This document shows, piece by piece, positions 53,020-62,033 of a DNA stretch of 64,000 nucleotides. The position numbers and the translations under genes are program-made. Each line of letters opens with the position of its first letter. The stretch's first letter is position 1. The notes beneath the pieces were generated by a model. It saw only the letters and a program-made list of their open reading frames with translations, ran no database searches and was not told the DNA's origin. Source of the DNA: Roseomonas sp. (GTDB taxonomy: Bacteria; Pseudomonadota; Alphaproteobacteria; Acetobacterales; Acetobacteraceae); the NCBI GenBank assembly GCA_031180725.1, contig JAPSLO010000015.1, positions 62,001 to 126,000 on the forward strand. The letters are read 5' to 3'.

Positions 53020-53084
53020 CCATGCAATCCATATATTCGCCAGCGCCCGGCAAGATTGTATGTATGTCGAGGTCCATTGTATGG
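53020..53084. promoter_or_regulatory. Candidate MocR operator boxes
   Basis: ATTGTATG occurs at 53055-53062 and 53076-53083, 21 bp apart (two helical turns), and an inverted near-copy CCATGCAAT at 53020-53028 (ATTGCATGG on the other strand). MocR regulators typically bind two direct repeats on one helix face, so control of the regulator and the divergent DUF983 gene is plausible. Confidence 0.5.
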
Positions 53085-53114
53085 CAAGGGGCCGCATCGC
53101 GGCTGGAGGAGCCG

Positions 53115-53486
53115 ATGACCGAAACATCGCGGATTGGGTTGGGCCTGCGCCGGGGTTTCAGCCTGCGCTGCCCGCATTGCGGCGAGGGCCGGCTCTTCGC
53201 GCGCTTCCTGAAGGTGCAGGAACAGTGCGAGGCCTGCGGACATGACAACGCCGTCTACCCGTCCGACGACGCACCGCCCTATCTGACCCTGGTGGTGGTG
53301 GGCCATGTGATCCTGCCCTTCATGTTCTGGGCGGATCGCGCCTGGTCCCCGGCGCTGTGGCTGCAATTCGCCATCTGGCTGCCGTTGGTCGCAGCCGTGA
53401 CAGTGGCGATGCTGCCCTTCATGAAGGGTGCCGTGATCGGCTTTGCATGGGCCACCGGCGTGACCCGCGCAGGGTCACGCCAGTAG
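53115..53486 (+). CDS. DUF983 zinc-finger membrane protein
   Basis: A 123-residue DUF983 protein. Two Cys-x-x-Cys pairs (RCPHCGEG and CEACGHD, about residues 18-42) form a zinc ribbon, followed by DDAPPYLTLVVVGHVILPFMFWAD and a second membrane segment (LQFAIWLPLVAAVTVAMLPFMKGAVIGFAWA). Function is unknown. GGAGG 5 nt upstream supports the ATG at 53115. Its regulation by the divergent MocR protein is inferred from the shared promoter region; PLP or amino-acid signals would then matter. Confidence 0.88.
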   Translation: MTETSRIGLGLRRGFSLRCPHCGEGRLFARFLKVQEQCEACGHDNAVYPSDDAPPYLTLVVVGHVILPFMFWADRAWSPALWLQFAIWLPLVAAVTVAMLPFMKGAVIGFAWATGVTRAGSRQ

Positions 53487-53493
53487 GGCAGCA

Positions 53494-53530
53494 CCTACTC
53501 CTTCACCGCGCCGGTGAGGGAGGAGACGTA
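53494..53530. repeat. 37-bp direct repeat, copy 2 (3' end of ABC permease gene)
   Basis: The partner of 51492-51528, differing at two positions. It covers the stop codon (53495-53497) and the last codons of the permease gene (YVSSLTGAVKE). The segment between the copies carries the MocR and DUF983 genes. Confidence 0.8.
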
Positions 53531-54397
53531 ATAGTCTACGAAGAAGGAATAGAAGATCGCCACGGGCAGGGAGCCCAGCAGGCTGCCCGCCATCAGTGCC
53601 CCCCACTGGTACACGTCGCCCGTCACGAGCTCTGTCAAGATGGCCACGGGCACGGTCTTGTTCTCGCTGCTCTGGATGAAGGCCAGCGCGTAGATGAACT
53701 CGTTCCAGGAGAGGGTGAAGCTGAAGATGCCGGCCGAGATCAGGCCGGGCACGGCCAGCGGCAGGGTAATCTGCCGCAGGATCTGAAGGCGCGTCGCCCC
53801 GTCGATCAGCGCGCATTCCTCCAGCTCGTACGGGATGGACTTGAAGTAGCCGATCAGCAGCCAGGTGCAGAAAGGCACCAGGAAGGTCGGATAGACCAGG
53901 ATCAGCGCGAATGGCGTGTCGAACAGCCCAAGCTGGACCACCATCGTGGCCAGCGGGATGAACAGGATCGAAGGTGGGACCAGATAGGCCAGGTAGATCG
54001 CCAGCCCCACATACTGGCTGCCCCGGAAGCGCAGCCGCTGGATCGCATAGGCCGCCAATGTGCTGGCCACCAGCGACAGAAAGGTGGAGGCAATGGCCAC
54101 CAGCATCGTGGTCCACAGCCAGCGCGGATAGGCCGTGTTGAACAGCAAGTGGTAGATGTGGTCCAGCGTGGGAGAGCTGATCCAGAACGGGTTGAAGCGC
54201 TGGAAGTCGTAGAGTTCCGCGTTCGGTTTGAAGGCGGTGACCGCCATCCAATAGAACGGGAACAGCAGAATGATCACGAAGCACGCCAGCGGCAGGTAAA
54301 GCACCACCACGCGCCGGGCCTTGCTGTCCCAGGCCATGGTCTCTGGCGCGGCGCTGGCCGTGTTGGTGTTGCCGGGGGATGCGGCGACGTCGGACAT
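53495..54397 (-). CDS. Sugar-type ABC transporter permease, MalG-like
   Basis: A 300-residue permease with about six membrane segments, starting VVLYLPLACFVIILLFPFYWMAVTAFK. Family text includes LVASTLAAYAIQRLRFRGSQYVGLAIYLAYLVPPSILFIPL and the EAA loop ECALIDGATRLQILRQITLPLAVPGLISAG. The ATG at 54397 follows the MalF-like gene by 11 nt. Last gene of the ATPase, binding protein, permease, permease operon. Substrate unknown; the class imports sugars, glycerol 3-phosphate and similar compounds. Confidence 0.93.
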   Translation of the reverse strand: MSDVAASPGNTNTASAAPETMAWDSKARRVVVLYLPLACFVIILLFPFYWMAVTAFKPNAELYDFQRFNPFWISSPTLDHIYHLLFNTAYPRWLWTTMLVAIASTFLSLVASTLAAYAIQRLRFRGSQYVGLAIYLAYLVPPSILFIPLATMVVQLGLFDTPFALILVYPTFLVPFCTWLLIGYFKSIPYELEECALIDGATRLQILRQITLPLAVPGLISAGIFSFTLSWNEFIYALAFIQSSENKTVPVAILTELVTGDVYQWGALMAGSLLGSLPVAIFYSFFVDYYVSSLTGAVKE

Positions 54398-54408
54398 CTG
54401 CGGGGCCC

Positions 54409-55368
54409 TCAGTCGTTTGCCTCGCCCTGCTGCCACTTGCGGCGCGCGAGCGCGAAGTAGCTGAACAGGGTAGCGAAGACCAGGAAGGGGATCATGGAGA
54501 CGGCGATGGCGGCGCCTTCGCCCAGCTGCCCGCCGGGGATGCCGCGCTGGAAGGCCAGCGTCGCCAGCAGGTGGGTGGAGTTCACCGGTCCACCGCGCGT
54601 GATCGCATAGACCAGCTGGAAGTCGGTGAAGGTGAAGATGATCGAGAAGGTCATCACGATCGCCAGGATCGGCAGCAGCATCGGGAAGGTGATGTAGCGG
54701 AAGCGCTGCCAGGGGCTGGCGCCATCCAGCAGTGCCGCCTCGTAGAGGCTGGGCGAGATGGTCTGCAGACCGGCCAGCAGCGAGATCGCGACAAAGGGGA
54801 TGCCACGCCAGATATTGGCCCAGATCAGCGACCAGCGGGCGGGCCAGGCGCTGTTGATGAAGTCGAAAGGCGTTTCCCGAATGCCGATCTTCATCGCCAG
54901 CCAGGACAGGATCGAGAACTGGGGATCGTAGATCCACCAGAAAGCGATCGCCGAGAGCACCGTGGGCACGATCCAGGGCAGCAGGATGATGGCGCGCAGG
55001 ATCGACTTCATTGGCAGGTGCTGGTTCAGCAGCAGCGCCAGCCACAGTCCCAGCCCGAATTTCCCGACTGTCGCGATCGCTGTGTAGAAGACGCTGTAGA
55101 ACACCGCGCCCCAGAAGATCGGGTCCTCGAACAGGAATTCGAAATTCTCGAGGCCGATATAGATTCCGGGCCGGCCAATTGTCTGGTCGGTGAAGGCCAG
55201 CCAGATGCCGAGACCCAGTGGATAGGTCAGGAAGGTCATCAGCAGCCCGACGGCGGGCAGCAGACAGACCACGATCAGGAAGGGTTTACTGTCGAACAGC
55301 CGGGCCAGCGCGCCCGGCTGCTGCCGCTGGCGCACCCAGGCGGGTGCCGTGCTGGTGGCTGTGGACAT
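54409..55368 (-). CDS. Sugar-type ABC transporter permease, MalF-like
   Basis: A 319-residue permease with six main membrane segments, starting FLIVVCLLPAVGLLMTFLTYPLGLGIWLAFTD; IGLENFEFLFEDPIFWGAVFYSVFYTAIATVGKFGLGLWLALLLNQ and EAALLDGASPWQRFRYITFPMLLPILAIVM (EAA loop) are typical of carbohydrate-uptake permease family 1. The start MSTATSTAPAW at 55368 is chosen over 55401. It follows the binding-protein gene by 63 nt and pairs with the MalG-like permease. Confidence 0.93.
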   Translation of the reverse strand: MSTATSTAPAWVRQRQQPGALARLFDSKPFLIVVCLLPAVGLLMTFLTYPLGLGIWLAFTDQTIGRPGIYIGLENFEFLFEDPIFWGAVFYSVFYTAIATVGKFGLGLWLALLLNQHLPMKSILRAIILLPWIVPTVLSAIAFWWIYDPQFSILSWLAMKIGIRETPFDFINSAWPARWSLIWANIWRGIPFVAISLLAGLQTISPSLYEAALLDGASPWQRFRYITFPMLLPILAIVMTFSIIFTFTDFQLVYAITRGGPVNSTHLLATLAFQRGIPGGQLGEGAAIAVSMIPFLVFATLFSYFALARRKWQQGEAND

Positions 55369-55431
55369 GGCCGTCTTCCCGGAGCAGGCCGGCGCCCGCA
55401 AGCCGTGCGGGCGCCGAACCGGTTGTTGTAC

Positions 55432-56751
55432 TTAGCGGGCGCGGAAGTAGCGCCGCGCGCGGCGCTCGGCCTCGGCCGCCGCCTGCTGCGGCGTGGCCTG
55501 GCCCGAAGCCACGGAAGCGCACATCTGCACCGTCACGTAATCCGCTGTGGCGGCGGCCGAGCCTTCGGTGATCGGCCCCTTGTAGCCGTTCCAGAAGGTG
55601 CTGTTCATCGTGTCGCGGAAGACCGAGATCTTCGGATCCTGTGTCCAGGTGGCGCTGGCCGCATAGGCGTTCAGCGGCTGCGACCAGTAGCCGATGTTCG
55701 CCTGCAGCCAGGGATCGTATTGCTCGGTCTCCATCAGGAAGACCAGCAGCGCCTTGGAGGCGTTCGGGAACCGGCTGTGCTTGAACACCATGGCGTTCAT
55801 GGTCAGGCCGGCATTCGGCGTGCTGTCCGCCAGGCCCTTCGGCATCAGCGTCATCTGCGTGTCTTCCGCGATGGCCGCCGTGGCCGGGTCGTTCTTCAGC
55901 GAGAAGTACAGCGACACGCCGTTCTGCGTGACGAAGACTTCCTGCGCCGTATAGGCCCGGTTATTGCTGACGTCGTTCCAGGCCAGCGTGCCGTTCACGA
56001 AGGTGGGGTACAGTTCCTTCAGATAATTCAGAGCGTTGATCGTCTCCGGCCGGTTGATGGCGACGCGGCCTTCCTCATCCACGAGATAGGCGCCGTGCGA
56101 CCACAGCAGCCAGTTGGCGAAGGCGTTGCCGTCGCCCACCGCATTGCCCAGCGCGAAGCCGACCGGCTTGTTGATCCGCTTCAGCGCCTGGCACATGCGC
56201 AGGAAGCCCGGCAGATCCTCCGGCGGGCGCTCGAAGCCGGCTTCGCGCAGGGCGGAGGTGCGCCAGATGAGCGGGCCGCCGGTGGAGCCGAAGGGCAGGC
56301 CGATCCAGCGACCTTGCCGCGTGCCGTAGCTGCGCGCCAGCGGACGCCAGCCGCCATACTTCTGGCCCAGGTAGTTTGCGATGTCGGTCAGGTCGTGCAC
56401 CTTGTCCGCATAGATGTGCGGCGCGGCGTCGAAGCCGACGATCACGTCCGGGCCAGCGCCGCTATTGGCGGTGACGGCGGTCTGCTGGGTGATGTCCTCC
56501 CACCCCACGAAGTCCACGCGCACCTGCACGCCGGTCCGTTCGGTGAAGCGGGCGCAGTTGGCGCGCCACACGTCCTCATCCGGTTGCACGAAACGCACGG
56601 GGCGCAGCATCCGCAGGCTCGCGCCCTGCTCGATCGGCAGGTTCGGCGCCTGCGCCGGCTGGGTCTGGATCTGCTGCGCGCCGGCGGTGCCGGCGACAAG
56701 CGCGGAACCGCCGAGCGCCAGCGCGGTCCGGCGGGTGATCAGATGGGCCAT
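55432..56751 (-). CDS. Sugar-type ABC transporter substrate-binding protein
   Basis: A 439-residue extracellular solute-binding protein family 1 member. The N-terminus MAHLITRRTALALGGSALVAGTAGA is a signal peptide with twin arginines (Tat likely). Family features include FTERTGVQVRVDFVGWEDITQQTAVTANSGAGPDVIVGFDAAPHIYADKVHDLTDI, WIGLPFGSTGGPLIWRTSALREAGFERPPEDLPGFLRMCQALKR and late LLVFLMETEQYDPWL. ATG 56751 is preceded by AAGGAGG about 11 nt upstream; ATG 56778 lacks a site. It lies directly after the ATPase gene. Confidence 0.92.
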   Translation of the reverse strand: MAHLITRRTALALGGSALVAGTAGAQQIQTQPAQAPNLPIEQGASLRMLRPVRFVQPDEDVWRANCARFTERTGVQVRVDFVGWEDITQQTAVTANSGAGPDVIVGFDAAPHIYADKVHDLTDIANYLGQKYGGWRPLARSYGTRQGRWIGLPFGSTGGPLIWRTSALREAGFERPPEDLPGFLRMCQALKRINKPVGFALGNAVGDGNAFANWLLWSHGAYLVDEEGRVAINRPETINALNYLKELYPTFVNGTLAWNDVSNNRAYTAQEVFVTQNGVSLYFSLKNDPATAAIAEDTQMTLMPKGLADSTPNAGLTMNAMVFKHSRFPNASKALLVFLMETEQYDPWLQANIGYWSQPLNAYAASATWTQDPKISVFRDTMNSTFWNGYKGPITEGSAAATADYVTVQMCASVASGQATPQQAAAEAERRARRYFRAR

Positions 56752-56779
56752 CTTGTCGTTTTCCTCCTTGTCAGTCATG

Positions 56780-57820
<1,041 letters not shown>

Positions 57821-57983
57821 ACGCATCCTCCCCTGCGCCCCGTCCTTGGGGGCTGCATCATCCGCAGGCTAGACACGCCTTGATGCCTTTCGCAACCGTG
57901 CCCAATCGCTGTGCAGCTTGGCCGCGCTAGACGCCGCATCGCCGTGGGGCTACCCGGAACCTTCGCCACAACCACGGGATGCC

Positions 57984-59153
57984 ATGCCGGAAGGCTATTT
58001 GCGGCTTGCCGCCTTGCTCGGTGCGCTCACGGCGCTGGGACCGTTGGGCGTGGACATGTATCTGCCGGCGTTCCCGGCGATGGGGGCCGACCTCCACGCC
58101 TCGCCGGGCGCCATCCAGCAGACGCTGGCCACCTTCCTGTTCGGGATGTCCGCTGGGCAGGTGGTGTTCGGGCCGCTGTCGGACCGGCTGGGGCGACGGC
58201 GGCCATTATTCGCGGGGTTGGTGCTCTTCACCCTCGCTTCGCTCGGCTGTGCGCTGGCTGCCTCGGCCGAGGCGCTGGCGCTGCTGCGGCTGGCGCAGGC
58301 TGTGGGTGGCTGCGCGGGCATGGTGGTCGCGCGCGCCGTGGTGCGGGATGTCTGCGACGAACGCGGCGCGGTGCGGATGATGGCCAGCCTGATGCTGGTG
58401 ATGGGGGCGGCACCCATCCTGGCGCCGATGCTGGGCGGCGCCCTGATTTCTGCCTTCGACTGGCGCGCCATCTTCTGGTTCCTTACGCTTTACGGCGCGG
58501 CGGCGCTGGTGACGGTGGCCCTGCTGCTGCCTGAAAGTCTGCCGCCCGAGGGCCGGCGGCGGGATGGTGTGGCGCAGGTGCTGGCCGTCTACGCCCAGAT
58601 CCTGCGGGACCGCCGCTTCCTGGCCCATGCGCTGGCCGGCGCCATCCCGATGCTGGGGCTCTTCGCCTATCTGGTCGCCTCGCCGCACATTCTGATGGGC
58701 GTCCACGGGTTGGATCCCGTGGAATATGGCTTCGCCTTCGGCTCCAACGCCTTCGGGCTGATCGCGGCCAGCCAGGTGATCTCGCGCCTAGTGCGGCGGA
58801 TGGCGCCTGGGCGGCTGATGGTCGGGGCGCTTGGCGTCTGCGCCCTGGCGGGACTGATGGTGCCCGTGGCGGTCGCCACCGGGGCGCTCTGGCCGCTGCT
58901 GGTGGCGCTGTTCTGCTACCTGTCCGTCATGGGCGCGGTGCTGCCGCTGGCCACGGCGCAGGCGATGGCGCCGATGGGCCGCTTCGCGGGCAGCGCCTCC
59001 GCGGTGATCGGCACCATCCAGTTCGGTGGCGGTGCGGTGGTGGGAACGGTGCTGGGTGCGCTGGGCGAGGGTTCGCCCTGGCCCATGGCCATCCTGCTGG
59101 GCTGCGCCGGGATGGGCGGGCTGTTGGCGCACCTCCTGCTCCGCCCCCAGTAG
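57984..59153 (+). CDS. MFS transporter, Bcr/CflA drug-resistance type
   Basis: A 389-residue 12-segment MFS exporter of the Bcr/CflA family, typified by MYLPAFPAMGADLHASPGAIQQTLATFLFGMSAGQVVFGPLSDRLGRRRPLFAGLVLF, in which the loop GPLSDRLGRRRP is the MFS motif A, and by ARAVVRDVCDERGAVRMMASLMLVMGAAPILAPMLGGAL. The start at 57984 begins the first segment; the longer frame begins at TTG 57918. Bcr-type pumps export drugs such as bicyclomycin and sulphonamides or metabolites. It is convergent with the E1 beta gene, 10 nt apart. Confidence 0.9.
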   Translation: MPEGYLRLAALLGALTALGPLGVDMYLPAFPAMGADLHASPGAIQQTLATFLFGMSAGQVVFGPLSDRLGRRRPLFAGLVLFTLASLGCALAASAEALALLRLAQAVGGCAGMVVARAVVRDVCDERGAVRMMASLMLVMGAAPILAPMLGGALISAFDWRAIFWFLTLYGAAALVTVALLLPESLPPEGRRRDGVAQVLAVYAQILRDRRFLAHALAGAIPMLGLFAYLVASPHILMGVHGLDPVEYGFAFGSNAFGLIAASQVISRLVRRMAPGRLMVGALGVCALAGLMVPVAVATGALWPLLVALFCYLSVMGAVLPLATAQAMAPMGRFAGSASAVIGTIQFGGGAVVGTVLGALGEGSPWPMAILLGCAGMGGLLAHLLLRPQ

Positions 59154-59163
59154 GGTGGGCGGC

Positions 59164-60138
59164 TCAGCCCCGCAACAGCGCCTCCGCCGCGGCGACCACC
59201 TTGGCCGCGTCCGGCTTCAGCGCATCCTCCAGTGGCGGCGCGAAGGGCACCGGCACGCGCGGCTGACCGAGCCGCGCCACGCCGCGCAGTGCGCCGGGAC
59301 CCAGGCGCTCGGTGACGCGCGCCACCACCTCCGCCCCGAAGCCGCCGGTGGTCACCGCCTCATGCACCACCAGCAGCCGACTGGTGCGGGCGACGGAGCG
59401 GCAGACGGCATCCTCGTCCCAGGGCCAGAGGGTGCGCAGGTCCAGCACCTGGGCCGAGATGCCACGACCGGCGAGCGTCGCGGCTGCTTCCTCCACCGCC
59501 GGGGTGATGGCCGACCAGGTGACGATCGTCAGGTCGCGCCCCTCGCGCGCCAGGCGGGCCCGGCCAAAGGGGAGGGGGGCGATTTCCACCGGCACCTCAC
59601 CCTTCATGGGGAACAGGTTCTTGGGATCGAAGAACAGCACGGGATCGTCGCTGCGGATCGCGCTGACCAGCAACCCGGCCGTGTCCGCCGGGGTGGAGGG
59701 CACGGCGACGACCACACCGGGGATATGCGTGAACCAGCTTTCCAGTGTCTGCGAATGCTGCGCGGCGGAGTTGCGCCAGATGCCGTGCGGCATCCGCACG
59801 ACCACGGCGGGCCTGGCCTGGCCGCCGAACATGTAGCGGATCTTGGCGATCTGGTTCACCAGCTCGTCCATCGCGCACATTACGAAGTCGAAGATGCGCA
59901 TTTCGATGATCGGCCGCGTGCCGACCAGGGCGGCGCCCAGCCCGGCGCCCATGATGGTGCTTTCGGAGATCGGGGTGGAGACCACGCGCTGGTCCCCGAA
60001 TTCCTCCAGGAAGCCACGGTATTGGCCGAACAGCCCGCCGCGGGCGACATCTTCGCCCAGAACCCAGACGCGCTTGTCGCGGCGCATTTCCTGCAGTACG
60101 GCCAGGCGGGCCGCCTCCACCAGCGTGACCTCGGCCAT
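59164..60138 (-). CDS. 2-Oxoacid dehydrogenase E1 component, beta subunit
   Basis: A 324-residue E1 beta subunit: TLVEAARLAVLQEMRRDKRVWVLGEDVARGGLFG, ISESTIMGAGLGAALVGTRPIIEMRIFDFVMCAMDELVNQIAKIRYMFGG (Glu of ISE that activates ThDP), WFTHIPGVVVAVPSTPADTAGLL and transketolase C-terminal DLRTLWPWDEDAV. It forms the decarboxylase with the alpha subunit upstream, whose stop overlaps its start (TGATG, 60136-60140). E2 and E3 are absent, so it is either supplied in trans or belongs to a stand-alone dehydrogenase such as the acetoin type. Confidence 0.93.
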   Translation of the reverse strand: MAEVTLVEAARLAVLQEMRRDKRVWVLGEDVARGGLFGQYRGFLEEFGDQRVVSTPISESTIMGAGLGAALVGTRPIIEMRIFDFVMCAMDELVNQIAKIRYMFGGQARPAVVVRMPHGIWRNSAAQHSQTLESWFTHIPGVVVAVPSTPADTAGLLVSAIRSDDPVLFFDPKNLFPMKGEVPVEIAPLPFGRARLAREGRDLTIVTWSAITPAVEEAAATLAGRGISAQVLDLRTLWPWDEDAVCRSVARTSRLLVVHEAVTTGGFGAEVVARVTERLGPGALRGVARLGQPRVPVPFAPPLEDALKPDAAKVVAAAEALLRG

Positions 60139-61124
60139 CACAGGGCCCCCCGCACGGCACCGGAATCCTGCACATCCTCCCAGGCTACGGCCGGGTCGGG
60201 CCAGGGCGCGGCGAGCGCGGCGGCGCGGGCGGCTTGCATCTCGGCCTGTGCCGCGGCGGCGATGCGGTCCAGCGTGGCTTCCGCTTCGCCTTCTGCAAGC
60301 AGGCGGGCGCGCAGCCGGGCGATCGGCTCCTTCTCCCGCGCGGCATCCACCTCGCCAGGACGGCGCCAGGCGGCCGGGTCGGTGCTGGTGTGGCCGAGCA
60401 GGCGGAAAGTGGTCGCGTGCAGCAGACGCGGACCCCCGCCACCGCGTATCTCCGCTACCAGCCGGCCAGCGGCCGCATCCACCGCCGCGGCGTCGTTGCC
60501 ATCCACGCTCACCGCCGGCACGCCCAGCGCCTCGGACCGCGCGACCACGCCCGGGCCGGCGGTGACGCTCTCTGCCCGGGTGAAGGCGGCCACGCCATTG
60601 TCCTCGCAGACGAACAGCACAGGCAGGCGGAACAGCGCGGCCCAGTTCAGCCCTTCCAGGAAGGGGCCGCGATTGATCGCGCCATCGCCGAAGAAGCAGC
60701 AGGCGATGGCGCTGGAGCCCAGCAGCCGCAGCCCCTGTGCCGCGCCGACCGCGATGGGGATGCCCCCGGCGACCACGCCATTCGCGCCCAGCATGCCCAC
60801 GGAGAAATCCGCGATATGCATGGAGCCGCCCTTGCCCCGACAATGCCCGCCGGCACGGCCCAGCAACTCCTCCATCATGCCTTGCACCCCGGCGCCCTTG
60901 GCCAGCGCATGGCCATGGCCGCGGTGGTTGGAGGTGATCCGGTCATCCGGCCGCAGGTTCAGGCAGACACCGGCAGGCACGGCTTCCTGCCCGATCGAGA
61001 CATGCAGCGGGCCAGGGATCTCCCCCGCGCGATGGGCGGCCAGCGCCGTCTCCTCGAAGGCGCGGATGCGGCACATGGTGCCGTAGAGCGCCATTAGCCT
61101 GGCGCGGTTGTCGCCCGCGGTCAT
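60138..61124 (-). CDS. 2-Oxoacid dehydrogenase E1 component, alpha subunit
   Basis: A 328-residue ThDP-binding E1 alpha subunit. MCRIRAFEETALAAHRAGEIPGPLHVSIGQEAVPAGVCLNLRPDDRITSNHRGHGHALAKGA is family text; the ThDP/Mg motif is FFGDGAINRGPFLEGLNWAALFRLPVLFVCEDNG. It resembles acetoin dehydrogenase AcoA more than mitochondrial-type PDH, which lacks the SIGQEAVPAG variant, but this is from memory. GGGAGAGG precedes the ATG at 61124. Coupled with the beta gene; divergent from the repeat-protein/ThDP-enzyme operon. Confidence 0.93.
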   Translation of the reverse strand: MTAGDNRARLMALYGTMCRIRAFEETALAAHRAGEIPGPLHVSIGQEAVPAGVCLNLRPDDRITSNHRGHGHALAKGAGVQGMMEELLGRAGGHCRGKGGSMHIADFSVGMLGANGVVAGGIPIAVGAAQGLRLLGSSAIACCFFGDGAINRGPFLEGLNWAALFRLPVLFVCEDNGVAAFTRAESVTAGPGVVARSEALGVPAVSVDGNDAAAVDAAAGRLVAEIRGGGGPRLLHATTFRLLGHTSTDPAAWRRPGEVDAAREKEPIARLRARLLAEGEAEATLDRIAAAAQAEMQAARAAALAAPWPDPAVAWEDVQDSGAVRGAL

Positions 61125-61211
61125 GGACCTCTCCCTGTCGCCCCTCTTGCCCCGGGGGCTTGCGGAGGATGCGGGAGCGGGCGAAGGAATCAAGCCTTGG
61201 GAGGAAACCGC

Positions 61212-62033
61212 ATGCGGGATGGCGCGCCGCTGGTGCTGGACAGCGTGACGCATCTGGATGGCGCGGCTCGCGGCCGGGTGGCGCTCTGCGCCAGCCATGG
61301 CGGCGTCTATGCCGCCTGGTATGCCGCACGGCGCGGCATCGCGGCGGTGATCCTGCATGACGCGGGCATCGGGCGCGAAAGGGCGGGCATCGGCGGGCTG
61401 GACTGGCTGGCGGCGCGGAACGTCCCCGGCGCCTGCGTCGGCCACCGCAGCGCACGCATCGGCGATGGCGCGGACATGCTGGCGCGTGGCGTGCTGGCTG
61501 CGGTGAACGCGCCCGCCGTGGCCCTTGGTCTCGCGGAAGGCATGCACGCGGCGGAGGCGCTGAGCCGCCTGTCCGCCGCCGGTCTGCCGCCTACCACCAC
61601 CACTGAGGAGCTGGACGAGGCGCGGCGCGAGATCCCGGGCGCCGGACGCGATGGCGTGCGGATTTTCGTCCTGGATTCCAATGGCCTGGTCGGGCCTTGC
61701 GATGCCGGGCATGTCGTTGTCACCGGATCGCATGGCGGGCTGCTGGGCAACCGGCCGGAGACGGCGGTGAAGGCGCCGGTGCTGGCCGCGCTCTACAACG
61801 ATGCCGGCTTCGGCGTGGAGGATGCCGGCATTTCGCGCCTGCCGGCGCTGCAGGCGCGCGGCATTGCGGGCGGCTGCGTGTCCTGCTTCTCGGCCCGCAT
61901 CGGCGACGGGATGAGCACCTGGGAAGACGGCTTCATCTCCGCCCTCAATCCGCTGGCCGCCGCGCGCGGTGGCCGCATCGGCCAATCCGCGCGAGACTTC
62001 GTCGCCGCCATCCTGGAGAACGCTCAGGCATGA
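61212..62033 (+). CDS. Unrecognised protein built of two approximately 92-residue repeats
   Basis: A 273-residue protein I cannot name. Residues about 9-98 and 154-246 are repeats: both begin LDS, have the tetrad SHGG (28-31 and 173-176), a DAG(I/F)G motif (HDAGIG at 49, NDAGFG at 196), a Gly/Ala-rich middle and SARIGDG (80-86 and 228-234). Offsets of 145-148 residues show an almost gap-free internal duplication. No signal or membrane segment. GGGAGGA precedes the ATG. Its stop overlaps the start of the following ThDP enzyme (ATGA, 62030-62033), so the two act together, possibly as accessory or allosteric subunit and catalyst. Confidence 0.85.
   Translation: MRDGAPLVLDSVTHLDGAARGRVALCASHGGVYAAWYAARRGIAAVILHDAGIGRERAGIGGLDWLAARNVPGACVGHRSARIGDGADMLARGVLAAVNAPAVALGLAEGMHAAEALSRLSAAGLPPTTTTEELDEARREIPGAGRDGVRIFVLDSNGLVGPCDAGHVVVTGSHGGLLGNRPETAVKAPVLAALYNDAGFGVEDAGISRLPALQARGIAGGCVSCFSARIGDGMSTWEDGFISALNPLAAARGGRIGQSARDFVAAILENAQA

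Noticed and set aside
57918-57983. TTG start at 57918 for the MFS transporter
   Set aside because: It would add 22 non-conserved Pro-rich residues before the first membrane segment; ATG 57984 fits the family.
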